Origin: Polycyclovorans sp964425915
GTDB lineage: Bacteria > Pseudomonadota > Gammaproteobacteria > Nevskiales > Nevskiaceae
Length of the DNA: 64,000 bases
Direction of reading: 5' to 3'
Assembly: GCA_964425915.1 (NCBI GenBank)
Contig: CAYROO010000001.1
Coordinates: 496,001 to 560,000, forward strand
This document shows positions 43,809 to 53,227 of the stretch, one piece after another; positions within the stretch are counted from its first letter, which is position 1; every line of letters begins with the position of its first letter. The notes below the pieces were generated by a model that was not told the origin of the DNA, ran no database searches, and saw nothing but the letters and a program-made list of their open reading frames with translations. Both the position numbers and the translations under genes were made by a program.

Positions 43809-44594
43809 TTAGCTCCACGGATTCGTGGTGTAGCTCTCGGCTTGGACTTCCAGTTGGTCGTTCTCGAAGACAAAGGTCAGTCGCAGCACGAACTTGCTGA
43901 GCGCGACACTGGGATTGCGCTTGCCGGTACGCCGATAGGCCTCCGACTCTCGGACCGCTTTCAAGTCCACAACCTCTCGATAGACGGCGCCTTCGATGGG
44001 CGCCCAGGTGCAGTCGCGCTGGCGGATGTACTTGCCCGGATTCTCGTGGCCACGGGCGACGAGCTGTGACCAGGTGGAACGCGCAAGAGCGCCCTTGAGC
44101 AGACGCGCTTCGTCTTCCGGCTTCCGAGGGCGAACCTCCATCCTTCTAAGCGCGTTCTGGTACCACTCGGATTCCTCGGGACGCTCGATCGTATGGACGT
44201 GCGCGCAGTCACTCAGCGCCGCCAACTGCCATTCAACCTCCACGTGGTCCGGCAGGCTATCGGGATGACCAGGGAATCGCCCCATTGGCGACGCGGGGCT
44301 GTCCATGAGGGTCGGCGTGACGGTCCCTAAGTACGTGACCATTTCGATCCCTTCAAGTCCCGGCACTCTGAAGTCGTAGCGATAGGGGTGCCCGTACCTG
44401 TTCTCGCCCTCAACAACTCCCAGTGCACTTGCGTTGAATCCGGCGAACGTCCGCAGGATCACGCCTTGGGTGCCGAAGTTGACTACGTCGACCGAATAGC
44501 TCAACCCGCCACATCCCGTCAACAGCGATGAGACAAGTAGCTCCAACAAGACGCTCCGTAGGCGCACAGCGGGGAGTAAGCAGGACTCCGACAT
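43809..44594 (-). CDS. Lipoprotein of unknown family, candidate immunity protein
   Basis: 261 residues from ATG 44594, four bases after the stop of the RHS-lipase gene. The N-terminus has a hydrophobic run and lipobox LTGC, so it should be a membrane-anchored periplasmic lipoprotein. No known domain is recognised; the mature part is a mixed polar sequence with several Trp/Tyr. Known immunity proteins for DUF2235 (Tle1) and other lipase effectors are often periplasmic lipoproteins encoded just after the effector. That context, not sequence similarity, suggests the immunity role. Confidence 0.75.
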   Translation of the reverse strand: MSESCLLPAVRLRSVLLELLVSSLLTGCGGLSYSVDVVNFGTQGVILRTFAGFNASALGVVEGENRYGHPYRYDFRVPGLEGIEMVTYLGTVTPTLMDSPASPMGRFPGHPDSLPDHVEVEWQLAALSDCAHVHTIERPEESEWYQNALRRMEVRPRKPEDEARLLKGALARSTWSQLVARGHENPGKYIRQRDCTWAPIEGAVYREVVDLKAVRESEAYRRTGKRNPSVALSKFVLRLTFVFENDQLEVQAESYTTNPWS

Positions 44595-44598
44595 TCGC

Positions 44599-47500
44599 TT
44601 ACTCCTCGTTCCAATGCTTGGGCGTTCCATCCTCCCGAAAGCGCGAACGATCAACCGATATCGGAATATCAAGGTCGAGGTTGTGCTGTAGCCACGCTGA
44701 GTAGTGATCGCCCTCCCCCACTGTCAGTTGCCCCCGCAGACTGCGCCTTCCAGCGTTATCCATACCGTTGCAACGATGAAGCGTTCGGCCCTTCCCACAC
44801 ATACTGATATAGCGATCATCAATCATCGGTCGACCAATACGGTCTGTCATGCCGACACCACTCCACGCTCGCTGATCAATGCTGGTCCCATTGAGATACT
44901 TGAACTGACGTCCATCACCAAAAAAGTAGGGGATAAAGTCGGACGGCTGCGTATCGACACTGTCATGCACCACGGGGACCGTCACTGTCGACCAGTCCTC
45001 GTCCCCAAAAGGACGTTCAGTCAATCGCAGTCCGCTGCTTCGGGCCTCCCGCAACATCCATTGCAAGGCAACATCCGGAAGGTCGCCCTCGGCATAGCCA
45101 CCCCCAATGTCCGAGTGGGCTCCCAAAAGACCAACCTCCACCCGTGAGGCTGTGTTGATCACATCGGCGTTCTGGTGAATCGAGACGCCGTGGAAGTCAC
45201 CCCGGAACTCATGAGCGGCGACCGCATGCGCGACTTTCTGAAGGCTGGGTGGAATGCCGAGTGCCAACTGATGCAGGTCATCATCCTGACTGACACCGGA
45301 AAAATCGCCGGTCAACTGGCCGGGACTGTAGTGCGGCACTGTATCGAAGAGACCGAGGAAACGGAGATCCACGCCGATACAGGTACGCAACAGATAGTCT
45401 CGTGCGAACTTCGGGTTGCCAAGGGTGAAATCGGCGGCACGCCCCGAGCTTCGGTCAAGTACAAAGCGCTCTTCACCCTCGATAAAAGCGTTCATGAGAT
45501 TGGCAAAGATACGGGCGGATGCGGCACCCCGCGAGAATCCAACGATATCGACGGGCAGATCGGTATCTCGAACCTGTTTGACCGCCATCCAAGCGACATG
45601 ATCGAAGAAATGATTGGCCATGGTGGCGACTCGGTCGATCATGGACTCACCGCTCATCGCGTCAAGCCATCCACCCGACGTTCCTGACCCGCTGTCTTCA
45701 GTACCAACGCCCGACATGTAGTAGTCGAAACGATTGGATTCCAACCCTGCATCGCTACGAACGCCCAGTTCATCATCACCTCCGTCGTAGCTATTCCGAA
45801 ACCTCACCACATTCGAATAATTCGAACGCCCCTCCGGCGGAATGTTGTTACCGGTGCCGTCGAACGCAAATAGGATCAGCCCGGTGGGGTCGATATGGTT
45901 GACGGGGTCGTTGTTGGCATAGCCATAGCGGTTCATGCCCGCCAGCAGACCCAGCGGGTCGGGTGACAGATAGCGTCCCGTGTCGGGGTCGTAATAGCGA
46001 TAGTGGTTGTAGTGCAGGCCGGTCTCGGGGTCCTCGTACTGACCGGGCAGGCGCAGGTGCAAGGTGAAGGCCTGTCCGTCGCCGTCCGGGTCCTCATCAA
46101 CGCGGGCGCGCCCAAAGGGGGCGTAGTGCGCCTGCCAGACCAGACGTCCCGCCATATCGGTTACGCCGATCGGCGCGCCAAGATGATTGCTATGGACCGC
46201 ATAGCGCGCGCCGTTGACGACCATCGCCACCGGATGGTGGCCCAAGTAGACATAGTCCACCGCCAAGCGACCGTCTTCCCGTATCTCGCTGATCAACTGG
46301 TCGCCGTCATACAGATAGAACCGCGTGTCGATGGGCTTTCCTGTGACATCGAACTGCTGCTTACGAATACGCCGCGCCTGCGCGTCATAGGTATAGCGTG
46401 CGCGCAGCGCGGCGCCCTCCCAGATCGAGGTGATCTGGCCATTGGGACCCCGCTCAAAGCGGAAGCGGCCAAACTGCTGGACGTCGCCACCCGCCGAGTG
46501 GTGGACCGCGATGCGTTGACGGGCGGCGAAGCCCGAACGCTCGGATCCCTTAAATCGCAGCGGCGTCTGCCATCCCTGCAGGCGCGATAGGCCCAGCATG
46601 CGGTTGCCGAGTGACGAGAGATGATAGTGCTCCGACACACCCTCGCCGATTCGAAGCAAGCGGTTGCCATTGGCATCGTAGCGATAGGCGTACAGATGCC
46701 CGGCGACGCTGGCCAGGTCCAAGTCGCCACGGGCGTCGAATCGATAGCGCGACCATGGGCGCCCGAAGTCGTCGATACCGGTAATCCGGCCTCGCGCATC
46801 GTAGTGATAGCGGAAGTCGTGCAGATCACCGATCACAGCGCGGTGCAGCCTTCCATCGCGCGCACTAAGGATGGTGCGAATACCGTTCGCTGCGTCCCAT
46901 GTGCGCTCACGCGGCTGACCGTCCGACAGTCCCGTGATGTCTGAGACCAGCGGCTTCATCATCCGCCACGGCGACTGAACCGCAATATCCGCAAGGGCCC
47001 CCTTGTCCGGCCCCGCCGTGTGGTAACGATAATGAAGGCGCAGGCCGCTCGCGCGTTCCTCTCCTATCCGTCGCCCTTCCGGATCATATTGGAAGCGACT
47101 GCGAAACGCCCGTTGATCGATCTCGCGCGTACGCTCGACCAGTCGCCCTGGTGCGTCGTACTGAAGGCGCAACCGGCTATCCGGCTGCATGACCGCAACA
47201 GGACGACTACGTCCGGCGGCCGAGGTCCATGTGTAGGACGTCTGCATGGCATCCCAGTCCAGCGTCTGGAGACGGCCGACATCGTCATAGCGCAGTTCAA
47301 CATGGCGGCCGTCAGCGCCGTGTTTGGCCGCCAGCCGTCCGTTCATGTCGTAGCGGTAGCGCATCAACCCTGCATCGTCTGACTGCTCGAATACGATACG
47401 GTCGAAATCATCCAGACCATATCGGGTTCGGCTACCGACGCCATCTTCAATCTCGAAGCGCGCTGACCGGGGTGTCGTCACGGTGCGGGTCGATACGGGC

Positions 47501-49599
47501 AGCGCTCGCTCCCCCGCCGGTGCCGGCAGCGGCAAGGATCGGAATCGCCCTTCGCGACCGGCTGCGATGATGCGCCCTGCCGGGTCATATCGAACATCGA
47601 TGGGGGACTGATGTCCCAGTGCAATGCGGGTCGGACGTCCCTGCTCATCGTGCTGCAGAAGTTTCAGCACTTCGCCATCGTCGTACTCGATCTCGAAGAT
47701 CTCACCCGTCGCGTGCCGGCGTAGCCGAACCGGGGGCCATTGGTCAGCTTCTTTAGCAGTTATCTCGCCAACCGTGGTCCCGGCTTTTGGCGCCAAGCGA
47801 CGGTATCGCTGGATTGGCTCGAACCCGCCTTCGGATGTCGGAGAGAAGCCGGCTTCGGTCACCGCCACCGGGTGCCCACCGCCTTCGTACTGAAACGCCA
47901 GCGTTCGGTACGCATCGGGCCTGATGCTGGGCATCGTGGCGCGGTCGATCTGGGTACTTAGCCCGCGGTAGGTCAACTGAAGCAGCGATTGCGCGGGGTT
48001 CCCCACGTAGGCATCGCGCACCGCCACCAGTCGGCCGAGATCATCGTAGGTATAGCGCAGCTGTTGCCCATCGCCATGATGCACCGCCACCACCTGACCG
48101 TTACGGTCATAGCGATAGCGCAGATCGCCTTCTGTCGTGCAGGGGCTACAGCTGGCACCTTCGATGGCCGTGACCACCGGCACCCCGCCAACCCGACCGC
48201 CCTGGTAACGACTGGGTGGGGCGCCGGCCTTCCGCACATCGGTGGCATCTTGCCGAAACCGCAATGATATCCATTCATCCAGCAGCGGTGGCATCGACGC
48301 CACTGCGCGGTCCTGATCGTCATAGCGCCATCGCCCGATCACACGCCAATCGCCCCGCCGGACCTCGTGAATGGCCGTCAAGTTGAACGCATCGTGGGGG
48401 TCGGCGTACGCATAATGCCGTTCCTGCTCATCCGGATATCGCGCCACGATCAGGCGGCCCTGATCATCGTATTGATAGCCGACGGTCGCCCCCTTCGACG
48501 TTGTTACCTGTACGAGTCGACCCGCCGCGTTGTACGCCAGGAACAACGCGCTGCCGTCACCGGTCTTCAGGGCTACCAGCTTTCGCTCTGTGTTCCGAAT
48601 CAATTCAATCCATTGACCATCCGTCATCCGATGACTGACCAACACCCCATCCTTGGCAAAGGACAACACCGTGCCATCGCGCCAGCGCCACTCGTATCCC
48701 CAAGGTCCTGCCTTGAGCCTGCCATCCGACCGCAGCCGCGCGCGGAAGTGGCGGATACCTTGCGTGCCTTCATGGGCGTCGAACAGGATCCGACGGCCAT
48801 CCGCCTGCCAGATGGAGATCTGCGCGCCGGTATCGCTGAGGGTGGTCTCGTAGCTGTGCCGCCAGCCTGTCCCGGTCACACCCGCGTACCGCGAACGGCT
48901 GTTGTAGTGTCGCTCGAACCCCAGGCCTTTGGTGCTTCCGGCGACATCGGTTTCGCGCTGATACTTGTTGCCGGTCAGGACGTGTATGGGATTGCCCACA
49001 TGGGTCGCGGGCAGGGTCGCGAGCTGAACCGCACCGTTGGTGGTGGCTGCCGCTGGGGAGAAGCCACCGGTCGCCGTCTCCGCGATGGCACAGTGGGACG
49101 GCCCACCGTGATCGGTGCCATCGGCGAGCTCGGTGGCGTCCCCGTTGTCGCCGGCGTCTCCGGTGCTTCCCTCGCCGCCCGCGCCGTCAGTCCCGGATGG
49201 CCCGCCCTCTGAGGCGCCGCCGTCGCCTTCGGATGAAGGCGTCGAATCGCCGCCTGCATTCCCATCGCCAACCTCCACACCCTCATTGCCCCCGGGCGCA
49301 CCGCTGCCGCCGTCGCCATTGCCAGCCCCTCCATCACCATAGCCAGGGTCGGCGACGGTGGCGCCCTCGCCATCACCGGGCGTGCCGTTGCCGAGATCAC
49401 CCGACTCCGCCTCGAGGCCTCGTGCCAGCGCGTCCGATCGCGGCAGGCTCGGCAGACCTGCCACATAGCGGAAGCCGCCCTGTTCCCCCTGCACGGCGCG
49501 CACCAGATGGTCCATCGCGCGCCTCGGTGGGTCGCCCACCGGAACCAGCATCGCCGTCAGCAGTGCCCCGGTAACCGCTGCATATTCGTAGCCGTTCAC
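44599..49599 (-). CDS. RHS-repeat polymorphic toxin with C-terminal DUF2235 lipase
   Basis: 1666 residues. The GTG start overlaps the regulator stop (GTGA). Layout: short N-terminus with a weak hydrophobic segment (about 6-23); acidic Gly/Asp/Ser low-complexity linker (about 60-165); DUF6531-type entry motif NPIHVLTGNKYQRETDVAG and many YD repeats (about 200-1200); RHS core end ETGLHYNHYRYYDPDTGRYLSPDPLGL and NPVNHIDPTGL; then DUF2235 (about 1241-1666). The lipase has AFDGTGNN, nucleophile elbow VDIVGFSRGAA (Ser near 1353), acid GLFDTVPHYSPG and histidine GAHSDIGGGY, a complete Tle1-type triad. A membrane-lipid target is likely by family. No PAAR, VgrG or other secretion adaptor domain is seen. 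Confidence 0.92.
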   Translation of the reverse strand: MNGYEYAAVTGALLTAMLVPVGDPPRRAMDHLVRAVQGEQGGFRYVAGLPSLPRSDALARGLEAESGDLGNGTPGDGEGATVADPGYGDGGAGNGDGGSGAPGGNEGVEVGDGNAGGDSTPSSEGDGGASEGGPSGTDGAGGEGSTGDAGDNGDATELADGTDHGGPSHCAIAETATGGFSPAAATTNGAVQLATLPATHVGNPIHVLTGNKYQRETDVAGSTKGLGFERHYNSRSRYAGVTGTGWRHSYETTLSDTGAQISIWQADGRRILFDAHEGTQGIRHFRARLRSDGRLKAGPWGYEWRWRDGTVLSFAKDGVLVSHRMTDGQWIELIRNTERKLVALKTGDGSALFLAYNAAGRLVQVTTSKGATVGYQYDDQGRLIVARYPDEQERHYAYADPHDAFNLTAIHEVRRGDWRVIGRWRYDDQDRAVASMPPLLDEWISLRFRQDATDVRKAGAPPSRYQGGRVGGVPVVTAIEGASCSPCTTEGDLRYRYDRNGQVVAVHHGDGQQLRYTYDDLGRLVAVRDAYVGNPAQSLLQLTYRGLSTQIDRATMPSIRPDAYRTLAFQYEGGGHPVAVTEAGFSPTSEGGFEPIQRYRRLAPKAGTTVGEITAKEADQWPPVRLRRHATGEIFEIEYDDGEVLKLLQHDEQGRPTRIALGHQSPIDVRYDPAGRIIAAGREGRFRSLPLPAPAGERALPVSTRTVTTPRSARFEIEDGVGSRTRYGLDDFDRIVFEQSDDAGLMRYRYDMNGRLAAKHGADGRHVELRYDDVGRLQTLDWDAMQTSYTWTSAAGRSRPVAVMQPDSRLRLQYDAPGRLVERTREIDQRAFRSRFQYDPEGRRIGEERASGLRLHYRYHTAGPDKGALADIAVQSPWRMMKPLVSDITGLSDGQPRERTWDAANGIRTILSARDGRLHRAVIGDLHDFRYHYDARGRITGIDDFGRPWSRYRFDARGDLDLASVAGHLYAYRYDANGNRLLRIGEGVSEHYHLSSLGNRMLGLSRLQGWQTPLRFKGSERSGFAARQRIAVHHSAGGDVQQFGRFRFERGPNGQITSIWEGAALRARYTYDAQARRIRKQQFDVTGKPIDTRFYLYDGDQLISEIREDGRLAVDYVYLGHHPVAMVVNGARYAVHSNHLGAPIGVTDMAGRLVWQAHYAPFGRARVDEDPDGDGQAFTLHLRLPGQYEDPETGLHYNHYRYYDPDTGRYLSPDPLGLLAGMNRYGYANNDPVNHIDPTGLILFAFDGTGNNIPPEGRSNYSNVVRFRNSYDGGDDELGVRSDAGLESNRFDYYMSGVGTEDSGSGTSGGWLDAMSGESMIDRVATMANHFFDHVAWMAVKQVRDTDLPVDIVGFSRGAASARIFANLMNAFIEGEERFVLDRSSGRAADFTLGNPKFARDYLLRTCIGVDLRFLGLFDTVPHYSPGQLTGDFSGVSQDDDLHQLALGIPPSLQKVAHAVAAHEFRGDFHGVSIHQNADVINTASRVEVGLLGAHSDIGGGYAEGDLPDVALQWMLREARSSGLRLTERPFGDEDWSTVTVPVVHDSVDTQPSDFIPYFFGDGRQFKYLNGTSIDQRAWSGVGMTDRIGRPMIDDRYISMCGKGRTLHRCNGMDNAGRRSLRGQLTVGEGDHYSAWLQHNLDLDIPISVDRSRFREDGTPKHWNEE

Positions 49600-50279
49600 G
49601 GCCGACGGCCAGGCGAATGACCGCCATCCTCCGATGATGGTCGGCGTTGTCGCCCAAAGCCCGCCTGGAAGCCGAAACGGGTCAATGCCACGCGCGAGCT
49701 GACACCTACCTTGTCGTACATCCTTCGGACGAAGGTGGTGGCGGTGTGATAGGAGACGCCCATGCGTTGGGCAACCCGCGTCAGGGGCTCTCCCTGACAG
49801 AGCCATCTCAGGGCCTCCTTCTCGCGGACCGAAAGCGTACGCGCAACTTCGTCGGCATCCATCTGGTAGTTGGCGAACTGGGTTTGCAGCGCTTCGACCG
49901 CACGAGGGCAAAGCGACATCTCGCCACGAATGGCGCTTTGCAAACGTCCGCGCGCATCCTCGGGCGAATCCCCGACCAGAATGAAGCCGCCTGCCCCCAT
50001 ACGGAACGACAATGGACACTGTTGCGCACGGGTGCCCAGCACCACCAGGGTGAGGTGCGGATTCGCCGCGGACAGCTCGCGCAACCATCCGATATCAGGC
50101 TCGGCGATCGCTAGCAGATGCACCAGCACAATGTGATGCGATGGCTGACCCGATACCAGCGCCATCAGCGAGGCTCGCGACGAGCACCAGGAATGGCGGT
50201 ATCCCCGCAAGACACGCTTCAGCCAGTCCGTAAAGACGGGTGAACTCGGATCCGCCCAAACTGCCACCTGTGTTCGCAT
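49596..50279 (-). CDS. LuxR/NarL-type transcriptional regulator
   Basis: 227 residues from ATG 50279, with GGAGG ahead of it. The N-terminal half (about 1-125) looks like a receiver domain but lacks an obvious phosphoacceptor-Asp context; the C-terminal GerE helix-turn-helix is clear (TLSVREKEALRWLCQGEPLTRVAQRMGVSYHTATTFVRRMYDKVGV, about 145-195). Its stop overlaps the RHS start, so the two are translationally coupled. It is divergent from the Tad pilus operon and a dyad lies between, so it may control both. Confidence 0.88.
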   Translation of the reverse strand: MRTQVAVWADPSSPVFTDWLKRVLRGYRHSWCSSRASLMALVSGQPSHHIVLVHLLAIAEPDIGWLRELSAANPHLTLVVLGTRAQQCPLSFRMGAGGFILVGDSPEDARGRLQSAIRGEMSLCPRAVEALQTQFANYQMDADEVARTLSVREKEALRWLCQGEPLTRVAQRMGVSYHTATTFVRRMYDKVGVSSRVALTRFGFQAGFGRQRRPSSEDGGHSPGRRP

Positions 50280-50473
50280 CGCGCACCTCCTTTGCGTCAC
50301 GGCCGACATAGCCGTGTCCCAGCATCCTTGCGTGGGCGATCTCATCCCGAAGTCGTCCCGCGAGACCGACGGGCATGGGCGTCGCCCGCCTGCGTTTACA
50401 CCGTGGGATAGCCCTTCCAACACCTTGCTGTCAACCCTTAAACGGGGCCGATCGTCACGAAAATAACGCCATT

Positions 50474-50493
50474 TGTCCCATCGATATGGGACA
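50474..50493. promoter_or_regulatory. 20-base dyad between luxR-rhs and Tad operons
   Basis: TGTCCCATCGATATGGGACA: perfect eight-base arms TGTCCCAT/ATGGGACA around CGAT. It ends 21 bases before a -10-like TAGGAT (50515-50520) that lacks a good -35. This fits an activator site for the pilin promoter, and the neighbouring LuxR-type protein is the obvious candidate. Confidence 0.55.
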
Positions 50494-50585
50494 TACGCCT
50501 GCGAATAAAGCGCCTAGGATGAAGGCTGTCGATTGCGCCTTGCGTGATCGCCGCAAACTACAGACATCAGGAAGGAGTGACGATC

Positions 50586-50864
50586 ATGGAAAGATCGCAG
50601 CAACTCGGCCAGGGGATGGTGGAGTACATCATCATCGTGGCGCTGATTGCCCTGGCGGCCATTGCCGCCTTTTCTTATTTCGGCCAGGCCGTGCGAGGTC
50701 AAACCGCGCAGATGGCGGCGCAGGTCGCGGGTGAAGACAACACCGACGGCACCGATGCTGCCATCGAAGCGGCTGGCGATGCGCTGGACGAGGCCGAAGC
50801 CGACACCGGCCTGGGCAACTACACCGACCGCGACGTGCCCGGTGGTGGAGGTGGCGGCGGCTGA
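50586..50864 (+). CDS. Flp/Tad-type pilin
   Basis: 92 residues from ATG 50586, with AAGGAG eight bases upstream. The class IVb prepilin site is LG|QGMVEY with Glu at +5 and Tyr at +6, followed by the hydrophobic helix IIIVALIALAAIAAF. The mature C-terminus is acidic and ends in a run of glycines. First gene of the Tad operon. Confidence 0.88.
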   Translation: MERSQQLGQGMVEYIIIVALIALAAIAAFSYFGQAVRGQTAQMAAQVAGEDNTDGTDAAIEAAGDALDEAEADTGLGNYTDRDVPGGGGGGG

Positions 50865-50879
50865 CAGGGCCTGCTGATC

Positions 50880-52409
50880 ATGCGGTCGCGGCACGGTGGC
50901 CAGGTGCTGCCGATGACCTTGGTCTTCATCGGTGCGGTCCTGCTCGCCTTCTGGGTGCTCTATGACACCGGCGAACTGCTGGGCGACCGCATGCGGCTAC
51001 AGAACACCGCCGACCATGTCGCTTACAGCACGGCCGGGCTGGTGGCCCGCGATCTCAATTTCATCGCCTACACCAACCGCGCCATGGTGGCCAACCAGGT
51101 CGCGATTGCGCAGATGGTGGGCCTCAGCAGTTGGGGCGCCAGCATCGAGCAGTTTGCGCGCAATGCCAACACCATCGGTCAGTTCATTCCCGGCATCAAT
51201 GCCATCACCGGCAGCGTTCGAGCCGGTGCGAGCGCCAATCGCCAGACCATTGATCAAGCAGCCGCCGTGTTGATTCCCCTCAACCAACAGGTGATCGGAC
51301 TGCTGTCGAACGCACAGCACCTGTTTCACCAGAGCGTGGTGTTGCAGTTGTCTGCGTTCAGTGCCGACATTGGCCGCCGCAACGACCCGGATGCCCGTTC
51401 GCTGATGGCGGCTGGCGACTACTCACTGGCCGAAGCCGCATCCCTGCTCTCAGCATGGAATGAGCAGATCGGGGCCCAGTACACGCTGCAGTCCGTCAAC
51501 GCCGCTGACGCTGAATCGCAGCTCGCCAATCGGCGATTTCGCGAGTTCGAGTCCGTCGTCAATGCATCGCGCGATCCCTTCTCAAGCAACCGCAGCTATC
51601 GGTGGGGCTTTCCCTTCAGCGCCACCTGGGGGGTGGGGCTTGAGATTCGAACGCGCTCGCAGAAGTACGGCGGGACCGACTTTATCCGCACGGTCGATCC
51701 CGCAGACAACACCTATCGCTGGGATTGGGCGGCTATGGACACGGTGTCCCAGTACGTGCGCTTCTGCGTTGATCTGGCGGTGGGTGAGGAGTGCTGGAAC
51801 CTACCCGAAATTCCCATGACCTGGGGTGCCGCACATGCCCTGGACGAAAGTCAGTCGGGCATCACCCAGTTTGACTACGGCTTTTCCGATGACCGGCGCC
51901 AACGTCGTCGTTGGGGCGACGGCGCCTGGCGAAATCGCGCAGCGGCGACCGCGCTGCTGAGCAGCGCCAGTCCCAACCCGGTCACGGGCGAGCATGTGCA
52001 TCATCGCGTCGCCACGGTCAGTGGGCTGCAAGCCTTTCACGCCTTTCGCGATGATCAGCCCCGCCATCGCGGCCCCTCGGTCATTACGCTGTTCATCAAG
52101 GATGAACGCGACATCGCTTCGACGGCTTCGCTGCTGCCCACCACTGGCGGTGCGGCGGCCCCCGAGCTGGACCCCCAAGCCGGTGGCGGCGTAGCAGGCG
52201 GCCGTCTGGGTGCGATCGCTAAGGCCGAGGTGTACTTCATGCGACCCACCGATCTCGACGGCTGGCGACGACAGGACCGTCGCGTGGAATACGCCAACCT
52301 GTTCAACCCGTTCTGGCAAGTGCGGTTGGTGGATGCGGACGATGAGGAAAAGCTGACGGCGAGCGCCATCGTCTCCGGCGGCGACCTGGCGGCAGGAGGC
52401 AGCGAATGA
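50880..52409 (+). CDS. TadG-like pilus assembly protein
   Basis: 509 residues. The N-terminus GGQVLPMTLVFIGAVLLAFWVLYDTGELLGDRMRLQNTADHVAYSTAGLVARD is the TadE/TadG-like pattern: one membrane helix followed by a helical periplasmic region. The rest (about 60-509) has no recognised domain and is predicted periplasmic. It lies 15 bases after the pilin and overlaps the next gene by four bases (ATGA). Confidence 0.8.
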   Translation: MRSRHGGQVLPMTLVFIGAVLLAFWVLYDTGELLGDRMRLQNTADHVAYSTAGLVARDLNFIAYTNRAMVANQVAIAQMVGLSSWGASIEQFARNANTIGQFIPGINAITGSVRAGASANRQTIDQAAAVLIPLNQQVIGLLSNAQHLFHQSVVLQLSAFSADIGRRNDPDARSLMAAGDYSLAEAASLLSAWNEQIGAQYTLQSVNAADAESQLANRRFREFESVVNASRDPFSSNRSYRWGFPFSATWGVGLEIRTRSQKYGGTDFIRTVDPADNTYRWDWAAMDTVSQYVRFCVDLAVGEECWNLPEIPMTWGAAHALDESQSGITQFDYGFSDDRRQRRRWGDGAWRNRAAATALLSSASPNPVTGEHVHHRVATVSGLQAFHAFRDDQPRHRGPSVITLFIKDERDIASTASLLPTTGGAAAPELDPQAGGGVAGGRLGAIAKAEVYFMRPTDLDGWRRQDRRVEYANLFNPFWQVRLVDADDEEKLTASAIVSGGDLAAGGSE

Positions 52410-53227
52410 AACACCTGCCACAGGCGGGCCAAGCACTGATCGAGATGCTGGTGGTGCTGACCCTGCTGATCATTCCGCTGATGTTCCTGATCCGATTGAT
52501 TGGCAGCCTGCTTTACCAGCAACAGGGCATGGAACTGGCGGCACGCTACACGGTGTGGGAACGGGCAGTGTGGTCTGCAAACGCCCCGGGTGCGCCCGCG
52601 CCCGACGGGGTGGTCAAGTCGGACGCGGTGTTGGCAGCGGAAGTCGACGCGAGAATCTTCGCCGCGCCGGATCAAACCCCATCAGCGGAGAATGAGCCCC
52701 TACGGCTGGACCCCTTCCTGCGCGGCATTCCGGGCACAACATCGGGCACGCTGCTGCGGCCGACGGACGATGCAGGCGCAACCCGCTACAGCCAAGTCGA
52801 AAGCCAGCATATCGCTCCGGCGGGTGCGGTCGGCTTGGTTGACGACATTGTGGCGGTGCTGGGCGGACTGACCCGCTTTGACCTCAGTCGCGATGGCGTG
52901 GCGCAAACCACCGTGGCGGTCCAGCTCAGCCCGCTCAACGATGCGATCGGGCTCGCGCTGCCGGGGCTTGAGACTCTGCGTCTCCGCCGATCTGCCGCCT
53001 TGTTCGTCGGCCACTGGACCGCGGGCGGCACTGCACAGGCGGCTTCCCGCATCTCCGGTCTGCTGCCGCAGCAGTTTCTCGACCACTCGGCCGTCCGTGA
53101 TGCGCAGCAGTTCGTGGCCTACGCGCCCATCGCCGAGGAGCTGGATGAGGACCGTCTGCGCTTCGGCCATGTCACCCTGGAGCCTTTACCAGCGTATCGC
53201 CTGGGGCCAACGGCACCGTCACCGTGA
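52406..53227 (+). CDS. TadE-like pseudopilin
   Basis: 273 residues. Prepilin-type start AG|QALIEMLVVLTLLIIPLMFLI (Glu +5), then a periplasmic domain of unknown structure. Minor pseudopilins of this type are processed like Flp. It overlaps both neighbours (ATGA upstream, GTGA downstream). Confidence 0.8.
   Translation: MKHLPQAGQALIEMLVVLTLLIIPLMFLIRLIGSLLYQQQGMELAARYTVWERAVWSANAPGAPAPDGVVKSDAVLAAEVDARIFAAPDQTPSAENEPLRLDPFLRGIPGTTSGTLLRPTDDAGATRYSQVESQHIAPAGAVGLVDDIVAVLGGLTRFDLSRDGVAQTTVAVQLSPLNDAIGLALPGLETLRLRRSAALFVGHWTAGGTAQAASRISGLLPQQFLDHSAVRDAQQFVAYAPIAEELDEDRLRFGHVTLEPLPAYRLGPTAPSP

Noticed and set aside
49600..50088. 163-codon N-terminal extension of the RHS gene
   Set aside because: It lies inside the luxR-type gene, which has a clear domain and ribosome-binding site; the GTG at 49599 overlapping its stop is a better start.
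50461..50585. Sigma-54 promoter for the pilin operon
   Set aside because: No GG-N10-GC pair at the right spacing; a -10-like TAGGAT with an upstream dyad fits an activated sigma-70 promoter better.
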